Part shown: piece after piece, positions 43,509 to 51,942 of the stretch
Numbering within the stretch: the first letter of the stretch is position 1
Layout: the number at the start of each line of letters is the position of its first letter
Assembly (NCBI GenBank): GCA_945877235.1
Contig: CAMCRF010000007.1
Span: forward strand, 1 to 64,000
DNA: 64,000 bases
Source: Bordetella parapertussis
GTDB taxonomy: Bacteria; Pseudomonadota; Gammaproteobacteria; Burkholderiales; Burkholderiaceae_A
Reading direction: 5' to 3'
Program-made: the position numbers and the translations under genes
The notes under the pieces: model-generated
Database searches by the model: none
Told to the model about the DNA's origin: nothing
The model's input: the letters and a program-made list of their open reading frames with translations, nothing else

Positions 43509-44787
43509 CCCCTTGGCTCATTTCGCCTACCGATTGTTATGGCTGGCCTTGCTGCCTGTGCTGGCCGTGCGACTCTGGATAAAGGGCGGCGCGTATCGCA
43601 GGCATTGGGCTGAGCGATTCTGGGGAACGGTGCCCCAGTCGACGCGCCCGCTGATCTGGCTGCATGCTGTCTCGGTGGGCGAGACACAGGCTGCCTACCC
43701 TTTACTTCGGTCTTGGCTTGACGACACGCCCGAGGGACAGGTCCTGATCACCCACACCACGCCCACCGGTCGGGCAACGGGCGCTCGCTTGTTTGCGCAG
43801 GAGCTCGATACCCGTGTGTTTCAGGCGTATCTGCCTTACGACGTTCCCTGGGCCGTGCGGGCTTTTCTGCAGCGGGCCAGACCTACGGTCGGGCTGCTGA
43901 TGGAAACTGAGCTCTGGCCGGAGTTGCTGCTTCAGGCTGAACGTTTGGGTATTCCCATGGTCCTGGTCAATGGCCGACTCTCCAAGCGCTCCGCTCATCA
44001 GATGCAGCGCCTGTCCTGGATCTCGACGCCCGCTTTGAGTCGGCTTCGATTGATTCTGGCGCAGGCCGACGAGCATGCCGCTCGGTTTAGAGCGCTCAGT
44101 CCGACCGCCACCATTCGTCGCACCGGCAGTCTTAAGTTTGACCTTGCGGTCTCTGTGGATCAGGTGGCGCGAGGCGAGGCTTGGCGTGCATCAGGCACGC
44201 AGTACACCACGCGCAAGCATGTGGTTCTGCTTGCAAGTAGTCGAGACGACGAGGAAGCCGAATTCTTTGCAAGCTGGGTTGCGAACCCTCCACCTTCCAC
44301 CCTCTTGGTTGTGGTGCCCCGGCATCCGGAGCGTTTCGATCGGGTGGTGGATCTGGCCCGTGCTTCGGGTCTGACTGTGGGCCGTCGCAGCGAGAGCGAC
44401 TTGGGAGTTGGGGCCGATGTCGACGTGTGGGTGGGAGACAGCCTAGGTGAGATGCAGGCCTATGTGGCTATGAGCGACCTCGTGGTCATCGGTGGGAGCC
44501 TGCTGCCACTCGGCGGGCAGAACCCCATCGAGGCCTGTGCCCAAGGCCGGCCCGTGATTTTTGGCCCCCACATGTTTAACTTTCCCGAAGTCTCGCGCCA
44601 GATGCTCGGCGTTGAAGCGGCCAAACAGGTCGAAGATGCGCCCGCGGCCATTCGCGTGGCGCATGACTGGCTGAGCGATGAACCTGAGCGTATGCGCCGA
44701 GGGGCAGCCGCCATTTGCTATGCGGAGCAACACCGCGGGGCCACCGAGCGCAGCTTGGCCGCGCTGCGCGAACTGGGCTTACTTTGA
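43492..44787 (+). CDS. waaA: 3-deoxy-D-manno-octulosonic acid transferase
   Basis: GT30 Kdo transferase of 431 residues that attaches Kdo to lipid A precursor at the inner membrane. Seen: an N-terminal membrane-associated helix (LLWLALLPVLAVRLWI), LIWLHAVSVGETQAAYPL with the conserved His/Glu, LITHTTPTGRATG, METELWPELL, LVNGRLSKRS, and the C-terminal VVIGGSLLPLGGQNPIEA. The start at 43492 overlaps waaC by 17 bp and matches the family N-terminus. It converges with tolC. Confidence 0.95.
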   Translation: MVRTADPLAHFAYRLLWLALLPVLAVRLWIKGGAYRRHWAERFWGTVPQSTRPLIWLHAVSVGETQAAYPLLRSWLDDTPEGQVLITHTTPTGRATGARLFAQELDTRVFQAYLPYDVPWAVRAFLQRARPTVGLLMETELWPELLLQAERLGIPMVLVNGRLSKRSAHQMQRLSWISTPALSRLRLILAQADEHAARFRALSPTATIRRTGSLKFDLAVSVDQVARGEAWRASGTQYTTRKHVVLLASSRDDEEAEFFASWVANPPPSTLLVVVPRHPERFDRVVDLARASGLTVGRRSESDLGVGADVDVWVGDSLGEMQAYVAMSDLVVIGGSLLPLGGQNPIEACAQGRPVIFGPHMFNFPEVSRQMLGVEAAKQVEDAPAAIRVAHDWLSDEPERMRRGAAAICYAEQHRGATERSLAALRELGLL

Positions 44788-44793
44788 GCGGGC

Positions 44794-46113
44794 TTACTTG
44801 GATTGCATGAGCCCGCTGATGCCCTCGAGGTCAGCAGGCTGCAGGCCTCCCACAGCGGCCTTGAGCCGAAGGCTTGAGAGCAAGGTTTCGTAGCGTGCGC
44901 GAGAAAGGTCGCGCTGCGCGGAGAACAGCTGCTGCTGGGAGTTGAGCACATCGATATTGATGCGCACGCCCACCTCGTAACCCAGTTTGTTGGAGTCCAG
45001 TGCGAGCTGGCTCGAGCGCTCTGCAGCCTCGAGTGCAGAGACCTGCGCCAAACCTCCCACGACATTCAAGAAGGCAGCCCGCGTGTCTTGCTCTGCGGAG
45101 AGCAGGGCACCTTGAAGCGCAAAATCTGCCTGGCCTTCACCCGCAATGGCCTCGCGGACCTGAGCACTCACTAGGCCACCGAGGTTGTACCCAATGGCCA
45201 CCTCGACGCCCACCGTGGTGGAGTCTGTGCGGCTGTCGGGGCTGATGGTCTCGCGGTTGAGGGAGCGGCTACCGAAGAGCTGCACGGTGGGCAGATGCCC
45301 CGCGGAGCGCCGGCTGGTCTCGAGCTTGGCGGTCTCGAGGTCGGCACGTGAGCGCAAAACACCCAGACCGCTGGCACGCGCCTGGTCAATCCAGGCGTTG
45401 ACATCGAGCGGCTGTGGGCTGGGAATCTTGATGGCGCCACGAATGCCGGCGAGGCTTGCAGGCAAGGGGGTGCGCGTGATGAGCGCCAAGGCATTGCGGC
45501 GCAGCTCGAGCGTGTTCGTGGCCTCGATTTCGCGCGCCTGGATGAGATCGAACCGAGCCTGTGCCTCTTGCTGATCCGTGATCGTGGAGGTGCCTACCTC
45601 GAAGCTGCGCTTGGCGAGCTCGAGCTGCTCGGAGATGGCTTTTTTCTCGGAGCGAACCGTGGCCAGGTTGTCTTGCGCAACCAGCACATCGAAGTAAGCA
45701 GAGGCCACCTTGATGAGGGTGGATTGCCGGGCGTTTGCGAAGATGGCTTCGGCCGCGAGGAGCTGCTGCACGCCTTGCTCCGCACCTTTGAGCAGGGCCA
45801 TGTTGAAGACTGGCTGGCTGACCCGAGCAGTCAGCGTGCGGGCCGTGAGGTGGTCGTTGAGGCCAGAGCCGCCAATATCTGTCACGGCTGCGCTGGCCGA
45901 GAGCGTTGGGAAGAGCGTCGCCACGGATTGGGACTTGCGTGCCTGGCTGGCGCGCAGGGACTGCTCTGCCGCCAAGAAGCTCGGGTCATTCTTGAGCGCG
46001 AGCGCAGCGGCCTCGTCGAGGCTAAGGGCCCATGCACTGGGCGCGGTAAAGAGGGCTCCAATCGCAAGACCAGCGAGGAGAAGGCGCGGACGGGAATGTT
46101 GGAGTGAGGACAT
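44794..46113 (-). CDS. tolC: TolC-family outer-membrane efflux/secretion protein
   Basis: Outer-membrane trimeric channel of 439 residues with signal peptide (LLLAGLAIGALFTAPSAWA). The pattern LSLDEAAALALKNDPSFLAAE and the repeated halves with YEVGTSTI-like (FEVGTSTITDQQEAQARFD, about residue 165) and YEVGVRINIDVLNSQQQL (about residue 375) are the TolC duplicated helical motifs. It serves type I secretion or RND efflux; no inner-membrane partner is adjacent. Start at 46113, 19 bp after the pcm-like gene, likely one operon. Confidence 0.93.
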   Translation of the reverse strand: MSSLQHSRPRLLLAGLAIGALFTAPSAWALSLDEAAALALKNDPSFLAAEQSLRASQARKSQSVATLFPTLSASAAVTDIGGSGLNDHLTARTLTARVSQPVFNMALLKGAEQGVQQLLAAEAIFANARQSTLIKVASAYFDVLVAQDNLATVRSEKKAISEQLELAKRSFEVGTSTITDQQEAQARFDLIQAREIEATNTLELRRNALALITRTPLPASLAGIRGAIKIPSPQPLDVNAWIDQARASGLGVLRSRADLETAKLETSRRSAGHLPTVQLFGSRSLNRETISPDSRTDSTTVGVEVAIGYNLGGLVSAQVREAIAGEGQADFALQGALLSAEQDTRAAFLNVVGGLAQVSALEAAERSSQLALDSNKLGYEVGVRINIDVLNSQQQLFSAQRDLSRARYETLLSSLRLKAAVGGLQPADLEGISGLMQSK

Positions 46114-46132
46114 AGCGGCAGGGCCTTTATTG

Positions 46133-46807
46133 TTAGAAACGGAATGCAGGTGTGAATGGGTGATCTTCAAGCATGGGCACGAGCGTATCGAAGAGCACCT
46201 GCTCGGACCAGCCATGTGCGCCGCGCGTTATGACGACTGCGCGCATGATGGGTGCTTGACCAATAATCGCGCAAAGCCGGCCCTGAGGTTTGAGCAAGCG
46301 CAAGAATGCATCGGGAATTTTGGGCAGACCACCAGAGATCACAATCACGTCTACCTCGCGATGGGCCCAGGGCGCATCGGGGGAGAAACCATTGCCCTCA
46401 TGCACGCTGACATTTGAAACACTGGCCTGCTGCAGATTGTGCTGGGCAAACGACACCAGGGCTGCGCGTTTCTCGACTGTGACCACGGCCTGGGCCAAGT
46501 GGCCCATGAGCGCTGCCATGTAGCCCGAGCCCGCAGCAATTTCAAGCACTGTGTCTTGGGCCGTGAGTGAGAGCGCCTGAAGCAGGCGTGCCTCGACCTT
46601 GGGCGCAAGCATGCACTGACCCTCCCCGAGGGGGACCTGCGTATCGACGAAGGCGAGGTGCTCCGAGCCTTCTGGGACAAAGCATTCACGCGGGACCGCC
46701 TGCAGGGTTTCGAGAATCTGATCGTCAAGCACATCCCACGTGCGGATCTGCTGCGCAATCATGTTTGCGCGGGCCTGCTCAACAGAGAAAGACTCAATGC
46801 GGCTCAT
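46133..46807 (-). CDS. pcm: Protein-L-isoaspartate O-methyltransferase-like
   Basis: Cytoplasmic AdoMet-dependent enzyme of 224 residues that repairs or resembles repair of isoaspartyl residues. Seen: MIAQQIRTWDVLDDQIL, PRECFVPE, AFVDTQVPLGEGQCM (the substrate-site loop), motif I VLEIAAGSGYMAALMG and post-I VVTVEKRAAL. The usual EIGTGSGYQ reads EIAAGSGYM, and the N-terminal pattern is that of the tolC-linked pcm genes common in betaproteobacteria, whose substrate is less certain. Located 19 bp upstream of tolC. Confidence 0.85.
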   Translation of the reverse strand: MSRIESFSVEQARANMIAQQIRTWDVLDDQILETLQAVPRECFVPEGSEHLAFVDTQVPLGEGQCMLAPKVEARLLQALSLTAQDTVLEIAAGSGYMAALMGHLAQAVVTVEKRAALVSFAQHNLQQASVSNVSVHEGNGFSPDAPWAHREVDVIVISGGLPKIPDAFLRLLKPQGRLCAIIGQAPIMRAVVITRGAHGWSEQVLFDTLVPMLEDHPFTPAFRF

Positions 46808-46854
46808 GCTGGTGTCGCTTTCTGATTGGGAATTTCCCTTATTATGCTCAACCT

Positions 46855-47715
46855 ATGGAAGAGATTCTTGCTTGGCTTCGTGACCTCCCCGAAGCGGTAA
46901 AGGCTGTCATTCTGGGGGTGGTCGAGGGGCTCACAGAATTTCTGCCCATCTCGTCGACTGGACACCTCATTTTAGCCGGCTGGGCTCTGGGCTTTGATGA
47001 TGACCGCGCAAAGGTATTCGACGTGGCGATCCAGACCGGTGCAGTGCTCGCGATTGTATGGCTGTATCGCGATCGGTTTTGGCTGGCCTGTGGTTTTGGT
47101 CAACGCCCAGACACACCGAGAAGCCCACTCTTGGTGCACCTCGCCATTGCCTTCATGCCTGCAGCGGTTCTGGGGCTCTTGTTTGGCTCGCTGATTAAAG
47201 CCAACTTGTTTGCACCGGTGCCCGTGGCTGCGGCCTTTATTGTGGGTGGCTTGGTCATTCTCTGGGTGGAGGCTCGCCAGGCAAAAGCACCTCAGGCAAT
47301 TCGGGTGCACACCGTCGACGACATGCGGCTTGGAGATGCACTCAAGATTGGGATCGCCCAGGCTTTCGCGCTGATTCCTGGCACCAGTCGCTCAGGTGCG
47401 AGCATCATCGGCGGCATGCTCTTTGGCTTCTCTCGCCAGGCTGCAACCGAGTTTTCGTTCTTCCTGGCTGTACCCACGCTCATCGCAGCAGGCGCATACA
47501 GCCTTCTCAAAGCCTGGCACACACTCAGCCTCGACGACGTCCCCATCTTCTCGTTGGGCTTGGTCTCCGCCTTTCTCAGTGCATTGGTGGTGGTGAAGTG
47601 GCTGATTCGATTCGTGGCTCATCACCGGTTCACGGGATTTGCCTGGTACCGAATTGTCTTTGGCTTGGTGGTGCTGGGAACTTGGCAGGCCGGCTGGCTG
47701 GACTGGTCCGTTTGA
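46855..47715 (+). CDS. uppP: Undecaprenyl-diphosphate phosphatase
   Basis: Inner-membrane protein of 286 residues recycling the lipid carrier for peptidoglycan and polysaccharide synthesis; loss or overexpression alters bacitracin response. Seen: the two active-site motifs VVEGLTEFLPISSTGHL (about residues 19-35) and FALIPGTSRSGASIIGG (about residues 170-186), with eight membrane segments. ATG 46855 is the family start. It converges with trmB (9 bp apart). Undecaprenyl phosphate is also needed by the glycan locus. Confidence 0.95.
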   Translation: MEEILAWLRDLPEAVKAVILGVVEGLTEFLPISSTGHLILAGWALGFDDDRAKVFDVAIQTGAVLAIVWLYRDRFWLACGFGQRPDTPRSPLLVHLAIAFMPAAVLGLLFGSLIKANLFAPVPVAAAFIVGGLVILWVEARQAKAPQAIRVHTVDDMRLGDALKIGIAQAFALIPGTSRSGASIIGGMLFGFSRQAATEFSFFLAVPTLIAAGAYSLLKAWHTLSLDDVPIFSLGLVSAFLSALVVVKWLIRFVAHHRFTGFAWYRIVFGLVVLGTWQAGWLDWSV

Positions 47716-47724
47716 CTGGCCCGT

Positions 47725-48414
47725 TTAGCAACGCTCAAACAACAGATCCACGACTGGGTGACCCAGACGCAGGCCGCGGCTCTCAAATTTCGTGAGCGGA
47801 CGCCAATCGGGCTTGGGCGAATAGCCCGTTGCACTGCGGTTTCGCAAATGCGTGCAGCTACTGAGGACCTCGAGCATCTGCTCGCCGTAAGGGGCCCAGT
47901 CTGTTGCGCAATGCAAGAGCCCGCCGATGCGCAGCTTCGGCACAAGCTGGTTCACGAAGGGCGGTTGGATGAGCCTGCGCTTGTGGTGCCGCGCCTTGGG
48001 CCAGGGGTCCGGAAAATAGATGTGCACAGACTCGAGCGACTCATCAGGAATGCAGTGTTCGAGCACCTCAACAGCATCGTGCTCCATGATGCGGATGTTC
48101 GTTATGCCTTCGCTCTCAATGCGCTTGAGCAGTGCGCCAACACCCGCGGGATAGACCTCAAGCCCAAGAAAGTTTCGATCTGGCATGTCCTGGGCCATGC
48201 GGGCAGTGGTCTCCCCCATGCCAAACCCAATTTCAAGCGTGGTGGGTGCTGATCGGCCAAAGTGCTCCGTGAACTCAAGTGGTGCATGCTCAAACGGAAT
48301 CGACCAGCGCGAGAGCAACTGCTCGCGTGCCAAGCGCTGCCCCGCCGTAATCTTGCCTTGGCGGCGCACGAAACTCTTGATGTGACCAAAGGGAAGTTGA
48401 GCCATGATGCGCAT
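47725..48414 (-). CDS. trmB: tRNA (guanine-N7-)-methyltransferase
   Basis: Class I methyltransferase of 229 residues forming m7G46 in tRNA. Seen: LEIGFGMGETTARMA (AdoMet motif I), NFLGLEVYPAGVGALL, IYFPDPWPKARHHKRRLIQP (signature) and ATDWAPYGEQML. ATG 48414 or 48405 are alternative starts; both lack a strong ribosome binding site. Convergent with uppP, divergent from hupB. Confidence 0.95.
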   Translation of the reverse strand: MRIMAQLPFGHIKSFVRRQGKITAGQRLAREQLLSRWSIPFEHAPLEFTEHFGRSAPTTLEIGFGMGETTARMAQDMPDRNFLGLEVYPAGVGALLKRIESEGITNIRIMEHDAVEVLEHCIPDESLESVHIYFPDPWPKARHHKRRLIQPPFVNQLVPKLRIGGLLHCATDWAPYGEQMLEVLSSCTHLRNRSATGYSPKPDWRPLTKFESRGLRLGHPVVDLLFERC

Positions 48415-48462
48415 CTTGCCAGAGCATGGCGCATTGCATCAGCACTTAGGGGCATCACCAAC

Positions 48463-48491
48463 TTGCACACAACCCCGCAAGCATTGATACA
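48463..48491 (+). promoter_or_regulatory. Candidate sigma-70 promoter of hupB
   Basis: TTGCAC (48463-48468) and GATACA (48486-48491) with a 17-bp spacer, about 42 bp ahead of the hupB ATG. Matches to consensus are moderate. Confidence 0.4.
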
Positions 48492-48532
48492 CTTCGGCTT
48501 CCTACACCAACTCCCATTCAAAAAGAGGGACC

Positions 48533-48814
48533 ATGAATAAAGCAGAACTCGTTGAAGCAGTGGCCGGCGCCACAGACCTCTCCAAGGCCAAAACCGATGA
48601 GGTCGTGGGTGCTCTGATTGCCACCGTCGTTAAAGCCGTTTCCAAGGGCGACTCCGTTCAACTCGTGGGCTTCGGAACCTTCGGCTCCGGAAAGCGCGCC
48701 GCTCGTACGGGCCGCAACCCCCGCACTGGCGAGACCATCAAGATCGCTGCCGCCAAGACCGTCAAGTTCACGGCTGGCAAGGCGTTCAAGGATGCCGTCA
48801 ACAAGAAGAAGTAA
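48533..48814 (+). CDS. hupB: DNA-binding protein HU
   Basis: Histone-like nucleoid protein of 93 residues. Seen: [18 protein letters not shown] at the N-terminus, the turn [20 protein letters not shown] and the minor-groove-binding arm [10 protein letters not shown] (about residues 62-71), with a Lys-rich end (VNKKK). Preceded by an AGAGGGACC ribosome binding site and followed by a strong terminator, so it is monocistronic. Acts as an architectural chromosomal protein. Confidence 0.96.
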   Translation: MNKAELVEAVAGATDLSKAKTDEVVGALIATVVKAVSKGDSVQLVGFGTFGSGKRAARTGRNPRTGETIKIAAAKTVKFTAGKAFKDAVNKKK

Positions 48815-48834
48815 GTTAATTCGCAGTCAATCGC

Positions 48835-48868
48835 AAAGCCCAGGCTCTGTCCTGGGCTTTGTGTTTTT
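48835..48868 (+). terminator. Rho-independent terminator after hupB
   Basis: A perfect 10-bp stem AAAGCCCAGG (48835-48844) with CCTGGGCTTT (48851-48860), six-base loop and the tail GTGTTTTT. Confidence 0.92.
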
Positions 48869-48881
48869 GGGCTGAACGTTT

Positions 48882-50366
48882 ATGAGCATCGAAACTGAAA
48901 TCTGCCTGCAGGTGCCCATGTCTATGGCACGACGGCTGACCGCGCTTCCCCTGGTGAAGTCTGCCCAGGCGTCTCGGGAGGTCTTGCGCGCAGTCTACTT
49001 CGACACACCACAGGGTCACCTGCAGAAGGCTCGTGCTGGACTGCGGCTGCGCCGCGAGTCCGGGCAATGGGTTCAGACCTTCAAGATCGAACGCGGGCCG
49101 TCAGAGCGACTTGAACTCAATGCGCCGCTCCCAGTGCGTTCTGCGCAACCGCCAGCGCTCGCAATCCATTTGATCGATGCCGGGATTGAGCTGCCCGACC
49201 CTCGCGGAGGTAAGTCGCGTATTGCACTCGCAGATATTGCCTCACGCTTGGAGCCGCTCTTTGAGACGCGCGTGCGCAGAACACTGTGGCGCGTGTCTTA
49301 CCAGGGGAGTCAACTGGAGTTGGCGTTTGACCGTGGGGATGTCGTTGCGCCTGATGGCGCAATGGCCGCTGTCCATGAACTTGAGATCGAACTCCTCGAG
49401 GGGCAGCCCGAGAGCCTCTGGCATCTGGCACGCGCGCTGTCCGAGCAGCTTGGTGAGGGGCTCGTACTGGAACCCCGCGCTAAGGCGGCCCGTGGCTATG
49501 CGTTGGCGGGCGGTTGGCGTTGGCCCAATGTGGCCGATGTCATCTCTCAAAAGGCTGATCAGCACCGACTCGACTTGGCATTCAAGCAGGCCCTAAGCGA
49601 GACCGTCGAAGCCTTGAGCTGGCAGATTGCACGCATTCTCGAGACAGAGGAATCCGAAGGGCCACATCAGTTGCGCGTGGCTCTGCGGCGTTTTCGCAGT
49701 GTTATGAAGCTGGTGCGGCCACTGCTTGCAGCCCCAGAGTGGCGAGACCTCGAGCAGGCGAGCAAGGCGCTCGCGAGCCGAGTGGGTGTGTTAAGAGACC
49801 GCGATGTATTGGCCGAAGATGTGCTCGCCCCTCTGGTTCGCCTGGTTCCTCAAGACGAGGACGTACAGCGACTCTCCACATTGTTGGGTCAGGAGCGGCA
49901 GCGCGCGCGAGAGGCCCTTCGCTCCCACTTGCGCTCCGTCGAGGTCCAGCGTTTTGTCTTGGACTTGGCGCTTGCAGCGGGGTGCAGCCTGCCTGGCCTC
50001 TCGGCCATTCATGCCGCTGATTTTGCAAAGGAACAGCTCAAACGTCTCGCAAAAAGGGCTCGTCGTCGCGAGGCAGCCCTCGATGCTGCACCAGAGCAGG
50101 CCAATGCAGAGGCACGTCATGAGCTGCGACTTGCATACAAGTCGCTTCGATATGCGGCGGGATGGCTCGGCCAGATTGGTGCAGGTGCACAGGCAGAAGC
50201 TGCCCGCAGGCACGCATCGAAGCGGCAGCAGCAGCTCGGCGAGCAGCAGGATGCCTCAATGGCTTTGGGTTTGGTCAGTCAGCTCTTGTCAGAGGAACCT
50301 TTATCGCGCCAAGCGCGTCTCAAAGGAATGCTGGAAGGTTGGCTTCTGGCGAAGGGATTGGTGTAG
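48882..50366 (+). CDS. CYTH and CHAD domain protein
   Basis: A 494-residue protein. The N-terminal CYTH domain (about residues 1-200) has SIETEICLQVP in place of the EIExK opening, YFDTPQGHLQKARAGLRLRR and the acidic EIELLEGQPESLW; CYTH enzymes act on triphosphates such as inorganic triphosphate. The C-terminal CHAD domain (about residues 215-490) is helical and His/Arg-rich (ESEGPHQLRVALRRFRSVMK, RHELRLAYKSLRYAAGW), which binds polyphosphate. The combination is common in betaproteobacteria. The first CYTH motif has Cys where Lys is usual. The gene begins 13 bp after the hupB terminator. Confidence 0.88.
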   Translation: MSIETEICLQVPMSMARRLTALPLVKSAQASREVLRAVYFDTPQGHLQKARAGLRLRRESGQWVQTFKIERGPSERLELNAPLPVRSAQPPALAIHLIDAGIELPDPRGGKSRIALADIASRLEPLFETRVRRTLWRVSYQGSQLELAFDRGDVVAPDGAMAAVHELEIELLEGQPESLWHLARALSEQLGEGLVLEPRAKAARGYALAGGWRWPNVADVISQKADQHRLDLAFKQALSETVEALSWQIARILETEESEGPHQLRVALRRFRSVMKLVRPLLAAPEWRDLEQASKALASRVGVLRDRDVLAEDVLAPLVRLVPQDEDVQRLSTLLGQERQRAREALRSHLRSVEVQRFVLDLALAAGCSLPGLSAIHAADFAKEQLKRLAKRARRREAALDAAPEQANAEARHELRLAYKSLRYAAGWLGQIGAGAQAEAARRHASKRQQQLGEQQDASMALGLVSQLLSEEPLSRQARLKGMLEGWLLAKGLV

Positions 50367-50404
50367 TGTCTATAAAGATGAGGAATCCAAAGGCGAACCT
50401 ACAC

Positions 50405-50755
50405 ATGAATGCATGGCTCAACCTGCGTGAGCTGCTCGACGCTGTTGCGCGAGAAAGCGAACTCAAGCACCTCGACGACCGCAGCCAGCGCCTGCTCGAA
50501 TGGGTTGTGGTGCACCACAACCCCAAGCAGCACACCTTCGTGCAGACCATCATCAATGAGTCAGGTGTGGCCTCACCCGCCACACTCCATAAGTGCATGA
50601 GCCTGCTCGAGCGCGAGGGATTTCTGCACTTCGAGGTAGACCCCATTGACTCTCGTCGCCGTATCGTTACCCCGACCGAAAAATCCAAACGGTTGTTTGA
50701 CAAGCTCGGGCGTCAGGTGAACGACTGGGCTGGACGTATGCAGGCAAAGGCCTAG
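50405..50755 (+). CDS. MarR-type winged-helix transcriptional regulator
   Basis: Probable DNA-binding protein of 116 residues with a winged helix: helix-turn-helix in TFVQTIINESGVASPATLHKCMSLLERE and the wing EVDPIDSRRRIVTPTEKS, matching the R-[RK]-x-[IV]-x-[LP]-T element of MarR/winged-helix regulators. Start at ATG 50405; ATG 50378 adds nine residues without a better ribosome binding site. Ligand and target genes are unknown; the next gene, a membrane protein, follows 13 bp later and may be its partner. Confidence 0.7.
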   Translation: MNAWLNLRELLDAVARESELKHLDDRSQRLLEWVVVHHNPKQHTFVQTIINESGVASPATLHKCMSLLEREGFLHFEVDPIDSRRRIVTPTEKSKRLFDKLGRQVNDWAGRMQAKA

Positions 50756-50768
50756 ACCGAGCCTCTCT

Positions 50769-51335
50769 ATGCTCAAGAGCCTGTGGCCGGAGCGACCCAG
50801 TGCCTGGGTCCTTGGGTTTGCGGCTACGTATTGGGTTGTTTGGCAGCTCATGCTCGCAACGCCCGAGGCGCTCATTCCGTGGGAAGGGCGCATTCACCTC
50901 GTCTATCTCCCTGCGTTTGTTCGGGCGCTAGCAGTGATCGTGGCGGGCCTCGCCGGCGTGGTGGGTATTTTTGTTGGCAGCGTTCTGGTCGCCTTGACGA
51001 CCCTAGGCGACACCTTCGACATGGCGGTCTCTCAAGGGCTTGCAAGCGCTCTTGCGCCACTGATGGCGTATCTGCTCGTCTGGAAGCTGTTGGGCAGGCG
51101 CCCCACTCCGAGCGTCCATTGCCTGCTGCTGGTCGGGGTCTTTGCCTCTGTCTTCAACGCGCTCAATCACGCCGTGAGCTGGTCAGCCTTTGCGGAGTTC
51201 AGTGACATGACCCTCTCTTCTGTGGCGCTCATGATGCTGGGCGACGTGCTGGGTGTTGTCGTGGGCTTTGCGCTGTTTCGCCTCTTGGCGGGCTCTCTAG
51301 CTCGTCTCTTCCAGAATACGAAGCCGTCCATCTGA
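50769..51335 (+). CDS. Integral membrane protein of unknown function
   Basis: A 188-residue hydrophobic protein with about five predicted membrane segments (starting near FAATYWVVWQLML, VRALAVIVAGLAGVVGIFVG, LLVWKLLG, CLLLVGVFASVFNAL and LGDVLGVVVGFALFRLL). The segments LMMLGDVLGVV and the Trp/His-containing NALNHAVSWSAF bear some resemblance to MASE1-type sensor membrane modules, but no soluble output domain is attached, so I make no functional claim. It follows the MarR-type gene by 13 bp and its 3' end overlaps the convergent Cds6-like gene by 39 bp. Confidence 0.6.
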   Translation: MLKSLWPERPSAWVLGFAATYWVVWQLMLATPEALIPWEGRIHLVYLPAFVRALAVIVAGLAGVVGIFVGSVLVALTTLGDTFDMAVSQGLASALAPLMAYLLVWKLLGRRPTPSVHCLLLVGVFASVFNALNHAVSWSAFAEFSDMTLSSVALMMLGDVLGVVVGFALFRLLAGSLARLFQNTKPSI

Positions 51336-51932
51336 ACCCGCCTGCCAGATTTGCCGTTTCAGGGTCTGGTTCTCGAAGGTGTCCGAACGGTAGGTCTGTA
51401 CGAAACGGGCCTCGGTGGCGCCATTGTCGAGCGGTGTGAGCTTGAGCTGCGCAATCTTGATTTCAATAAACGTTGCACGGCCCATGACCCGCTGCTTCTG
51501 CCTCGCGAATGCCACACGGTTCTCAAAGTTGGGGTCGTAGAAGGCCAGATAGGCCTCAATGTCTCGGCTCCTCCAGGCCTGTGCCCATGCGTTGATGGCG
51601 ACACGCACACGCTCTGTGGGCAAAGGCGCACGCGGCGCAGGAGTAGGCGCAACCTCAAGCACTGGCCCCGAGGCAACACTGGGTGTGGGATTGGGTGCGG
51701 GTGCAGATGCCGCGGGGAGGGTGGCCACCACCTGATCTGCAGGGGTGCCAGCTCTGGGCGTCCAGAGCGGAGGGGTCGGCTCAACGACGGGGGGCGAGGG
51801 ATCCGGCCGAAGGGTGTTGAGCTCGTTATTGCTCATCTGAAAGAGCACGAGCAATATGCCCCCGATAGAGGCCACCACCAAGAACCAGCCCGGGGCCCGG
51901 CGCTGGTTGGCGTTCTGCACAGAGCTGTCCAT
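51297..51932 (-). CDS. Cds6-like (NTF2-fold) membrane-anchored protein
   Basis: A 211-residue protein with one N-terminal membrane segment (GWFLVVASIGGILLVLFQM), a Pro/Ala-rich periplasmic linker and a C-terminal NTF2-like domain of the L,D-transpeptidase Cds6 C-terminal type, with AINAWAQAWRSRDIEAYLAF, VAFARQKQRVMGRA and a terminal RQIWQAGSDGRLRILEE. The neighbour two genes upstream (52968) has the same C-terminal domain, so the L,D-transpeptidase is flanked by two such proteins. The start at 51932 lies 10 bp after the transpeptidase stop. Confidence 0.7.
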   Translation of the reverse strand: MDSSVQNANQRRAPGWFLVVASIGGILLVLFQMSNNELNTLRPDPSPPVVEPTPPLWTPRAGTPADQVVATLPAASAPAPNPTPSVASGPVLEVAPTPAPRAPLPTERVRVAINAWAQAWRSRDIEAYLAFYDPNFENRVAFARQKQRVMGRATFIEIKIAQLKLTPLDNGATEARFVQTYRSDTFENQTLKRQIWQAGSDGRLRILEETS

Positions 51933-51942
51933 GGAGCGTGCG